Below, piece by piece: positions 7,501 to 9,842 of a stretch of 9,842 nucleotides of DNA (position 1 is its first letter; the number at the start of each line of letters is the position of its first letter). Made by a program: the position numbers and the translations under genes. The stretch comes from Candidatus Poseidoniaceae archaeon (lineage in GTDB: Archaea > Thermoplasmatota > Poseidoniia > Poseidoniales > Poseidoniaceae), in assembly GCA_013330285.1 (NCBI GenBank), contig DUIP01000225.1:1-9842 (forward strand). The letters run 5' to 3'. The notes beneath the pieces were generated by a model. That model was not told the DNA's origin. It made no database searches and saw nothing but the letters and a program-made list of their open reading frames with translations.

Positions 7501-8712
7501 ATGTCAACAGAGCAAATCCCTGTCGCCCCTCGTGCATCAAACATTGAGTATGCGATTCGGGACGTTGTTGTACCAGCAACTCAACTTGAACAAGAAGGCC
7601 ACACTATTCTCAAACTCAACATCGGAGATCCAATCGCCTACCCCGGCCTTCCAACCCCTCAACATATGGTGGATGCTTATGCAGAAGCACTTCAACAAGG
7701 GCACAACGGTTATTCTCCATCGTATGGATTACCTGTTCTACGAGAAGCGATTGCCAAAGATGAGCGAAAAAAAGGATGGAACGCTCAAGCCGAAGATGTC
7801 TATGTTTGCCACGGTGTGACCGAAGCGTTGCAGATTTTGTTTGCATCTGTGCTCTGTGACGGGGACAAGGTGCTTGCACCTGGACCTCATTACCCCCCCT
7901 ACATGGCGTATCCACAAATGTATGGCGCTACGACAGTCGAATACATGCTCAAACCAGATGATGGATGGCGCCTCGACCTTGATGATATCAAGGCCAAAAT
8001 GGATGACTCGGTGCGCCTGCTTGTCCTCATCAATCCCAACAATCCGTGCGGTAGTGTGGCCAATGCTGAGGAAATTGATGCGGTTCTAAGCATTGCGAAA
8101 GCCTATCCGAATTGCATCGTGGTCGCTGATGAAATTTACGACGGATTGGACTTCACAGGTCAACATGTCAGCGTTGCTAAATGTTCGACTGAAGTTCCTG
8201 TTGTCTGCCTCAATGGTGTTTCCAAAGTCTACTACGCTCCAGGTTGGAGGATTGGCTACATGGCCATTCACGACCCCACTCAGCGCATGCATTTGGTTCG
8301 GGATGGAATTGAACGTATGCTCCGATCACGCCTTTGCGCTTCAACACCAGCACAACTTGGATACCTGGCTGGATTGGAATCCGATCGCTCATGGATGGAC
8401 GCATATTCACAGAAGGTCGTAGCCCAACGTGATGTTTGTGTGGACCGGATCAATGGCATCGATGGTCTAGAGGTACAATCTTCTGGCGGTGCCTTCTACA
8501 TGTTCGTCAAACTCACCGATCCTAAGTGGGCCGAAGATGACAAACAGTTTGTCCTTGATTTGCTTCACGAAGAACACGTATTGGTCGTTCACGGTAGTGG
8601 TTTTTCACCCGAATTAGGACGCGGCCATTTCCGTATTGTCTATCTTCCAGAAATTTCGGTGCTCAATGAAGCATTCGACCGTATTGAGAGGTTCTTAATT
8701 CGACATCGCTGA
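7501..8712 (+). CDS. Class I/II PLP aminotransferase, alanine transaminase (AlaA) type
   Basis: Cytoplasmic pyridoxal-phosphate enzyme of fold type I, probably transferring the amino group between alanine and 2-oxoglutarate/glutamate. From ATG 7501 it has 403 residues, the family norm. Visible features: the N-terminal substrate segment LNIGDPIAYPG, YSPSYGLPVLREAIA, the cofactor-phosphate region HGVTEALQ, NPNNPCGS (N178-S185; N181 is the expected PLP-O3' contact), ADEIYDGL with D210 for the pyridine nitrogen and Y213, GVSKVYYAPGWRIGY with catalytic Lys K242, RLCASTPAQ, and the C-terminal HFRIVYLPE with R378 for the substrate carboxylate. The SKVYYAPGWR and RLCA-PAQ segments point to the AlaA group rather than aspartate or histidinol-phosphate transaminases; substrate is therefore likely but not proven. 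The usual NPNNPTG has Cys in place of Thr. A 12-residue longer form from ATG 7465 is possible but less likely. Confidence 0.92.
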   Translation: MSTEQIPVAPRASNIEYAIRDVVVPATQLEQEGHTILKLNIGDPIAYPGLPTPQHMVDAYAEALQQGHNGYSPSYGLPVLREAIAKDERKKGWNAQAEDVYVCHGVTEALQILFASVLCDGDKVLAPGPHYPPYMAYPQMYGATTVEYMLKPDDGWRLDLDDIKAKMDDSVRLLVLINPNNPCGSVANAEEIDAVLSIAKAYPNCIVVADEIYDGLDFTGQHVSVAKCSTEVPVVCLNGVSKVYYAPGWRIGYMAIHDPTQRMHLVRDGIERMLRSRLCASTPAQLGYLAGLESDRSWMDAYSQKVVAQRDVCVDRINGIDGLEVQSSGGAFYMFVKLTDPKWAEDDKQFVLDLLHEEHVLVVHGSGFSPELGRGHFRIVYLPEISVLNEAFDRIERFLIRHR

Positions 8713-8759
8713 TGTCATGTCGCCGATGTATTGATGTTGGATTGTTGTGAGGCTTGGTC

Positions 8760-9842
8760 ATGAAAGCGGGGGTTGGGAAGGCGAGGATGGCCTTACTTGG
8801 CACTCTTCTCATGCTCCAAATGCTACCTCAGGCATCAGCTGCAACAGTCACAGATGTCAGTGATTTACGTTTGGAATATTTTTACCCCGCCATCGTTGCT
8901 TTTGCTATTGCCATTCCTGTTTGGCGGTGGTTCATCCCGAATCAACTTGCCAATCTCCAAGTGGCTTTTGAGATTGATGATGACCTCTACGAAGTTCACC
9001 GCATTACCCGCAATGTGGATGATGCAAGGGCATTGTTGAAGGAAGGTGGGACTGCTTTCGGAATCGGCCTCTATGTCATGGGCATGACGGGTGTGCTCCT
9101 GCTCATCACTGAACTCTTATTCAATGCTGAAGTGTATTTCCTTCCAAATCTCTTTTTGATCGGTGTTCTGGTTTTGATCCCGGTGTTCATCTCTCCATGG
9201 GAGACACTGAATGCCCAACTTGTTGGAACCCGTTCCTCGAGTGGGAAATCAAAAGGTTACGTTAAATTCGTTCGCCGATTGACGACCCTCCTTATTTTAT
9301 CAGGAGCAACCTTTGCAGTTGTTCTTTATGGAAGTTCACAAAGTGAAGGACCAGCCGCAATCCGTCCAATATGGGTTGCAGCAGCAATGCTGACATTCAT
9401 GGCACCGACCATTTTTGCCTATGGCCGAATCATGGGTGCATCCTGGAACATGATTCTCATCAACAAATGGCGCACTGCAAACGGTAAACCAAATCCAATT
9501 GATCCTGATAAGCCTAAATTTGTCAACAGATTGTTCTCACTTCTGTTGGTAGTTTTCTTGTTAACGATGCCCATCACCGCCCTGAATGGAATCATTACTG
9601 TCTATCACATTTTGTTCAATGATGTTCCGGAACAACGGGCGTTTGACATCCTCAATTACGGTGGTGTCTTAGGATACATGGTCTTTGAACGGGTCGATCT
9701 TATTGCTCAAATCTTGTTCGAATGGCAATTCATCAAAGAGCTCCCACAATTTCTATCACTTTACCTTTCAATGAACATCGCAATTGTCGGTTTGGCGTTT
9801 ATCTTTGAATTGACTCGAAACTTGGTCCTTGGTGGACAAACA
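8760..9842 (+). CDS. Multi-spanning membrane protein with signal peptide, family unrecognised (partial, runs off right edge)
   Basis: The frame is open from ATG 8760 to the last base: 361 codons without a stop. The N terminus MKAGVGKAR is basic, followed by a hydrophobic core and ASA (25-27), which looks like a signal peptide cleaved near residue 27. Predicted membrane segments lie at about 42-60, 100-122, 127-146, 173-191, 203-227, 257-286 and 333-352. Between TM1 and TM2 is a charged segment with EIDDDLYEVHR and NVDDARALLKEGG. SPWETLNAQLVGTR follows TM3, and GKPNPIDPDKPKF lies between TM5 and TM6. GAGG lies seven bases before the ATG, a plausible ribosome binding site. An in-frame ATG at 8787 would remove the basic N-region and is less likely. 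I recognise no family or catalytic motif. It may be cotranscribed with the aminotransferase 47 bases upstream; no function is proposed. Confidence 0.8.
   Translation, partial: MKAGVGKARMALLGTLLMLQMLPQASAATVTDVSDLRLEYFYPAIVAFAIAIPVWRWFIPNQLANLQVAFEIDDDLYEVHRITRNVDDARALLKEGGTAFGIGLYVMGMTGVLLLITELLFNAEVYFLPNLFLIGVLVLIPVFISPWETLNAQLVGTRSSSGKSKGYVKFVRRLTTLLILSGATFAVVLYGSSQSEGPAAIRPIWVAAAMLTFMAPTIFAYGRIMGASWNMILINKWRTANGKPNPIDPDKPKFVNRLFSLLLVVFLLTMPITALNGIITVYHILFNDVPEQRAFDILNYGGVLGYMVFERVDLIAQILFEWQFIKELPQFLSLYLSMNIAIVGLAFIFELTRNLVLGGQT

Noticed and set aside
8702..8716. GACATC-GCT-GATGTC hairpin over the aminotransferase stop codon as a terminator
   Set aside because: The 6-base stem overlaps coding sequence and is not followed by a T-tract; GATGT also repeats nearby, so the pairing may be incidental.
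8773..9039. 88-residue + frame near the right end
   Set aside because: It is out of frame with the 361-codon membrane protein starting at 8760, which has a signal peptide and regular membrane segments; the short frame is a shadow.
1..9842. CRISPR arrays, tRNA or rRNA genes, insertion sequences
   Set aside because: All non-coding gaps are under 190 bases, with no spaced direct repeats, no cloverleaf-like sequence and no transposase frame.

Overview
The window most resembles a planktonic archaeon, probably Marine Group II (Candidatus Poseidoniales) or a close relative. This is inferred from the archaeal style of the valyl-tRNA synthetase, the archaeal HAE3/MMPL-type exporter, mid-range GC content, dense gene packing and GGTGA-type ribosome binding sites. 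No rRNA or other marker gene is present, so the placement is provisional.

Layout. Positions 1-94 lie upstream of a Y-family DNA polymerase gene (dinB, +, 95-1228). This gene converges on valyl-tRNA synthetase (valS, -, 1232-3724), with only 3 bases between the stop codons. A divergent intergenic region of about 187 bases (3725-3911) carries a perfect 10-base inverted repeat, TTTGAAAGGT. One arm lies 59-60 bases upstream of each flanking start codon, which is the most promising regulatory signal here. From 3912 to the right edge all genes are on the + strand with short gaps (36, 46 and 47 bases), so they could be one transcription unit: a 12-TM RND/MMPL-family exporter, a stand-alone EVE-domain protein, a class I PLP aminotransferase of the AlaA type, and a multi-spanning membrane protein with a signal peptide that runs off the right edge.

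The genes do not form an obvious single pathway. DinB (translesion synthesis) and ValRS (translation) are independent. The + strand group combines envelope transport, a reader-type domain, amino-nitrogen metabolism and an unrecognised membrane protein. No CRISPR array, mobile element, tRNA, rRNA or clear defence system is visible. The points most worth a second look are the symmetric promoter-region repeat, the divergent signature motifs and apparent insert in ValRS, the asymmetric TM4/TM10 acidic residue in the exporter, and the unrecognised terminal membrane protein.
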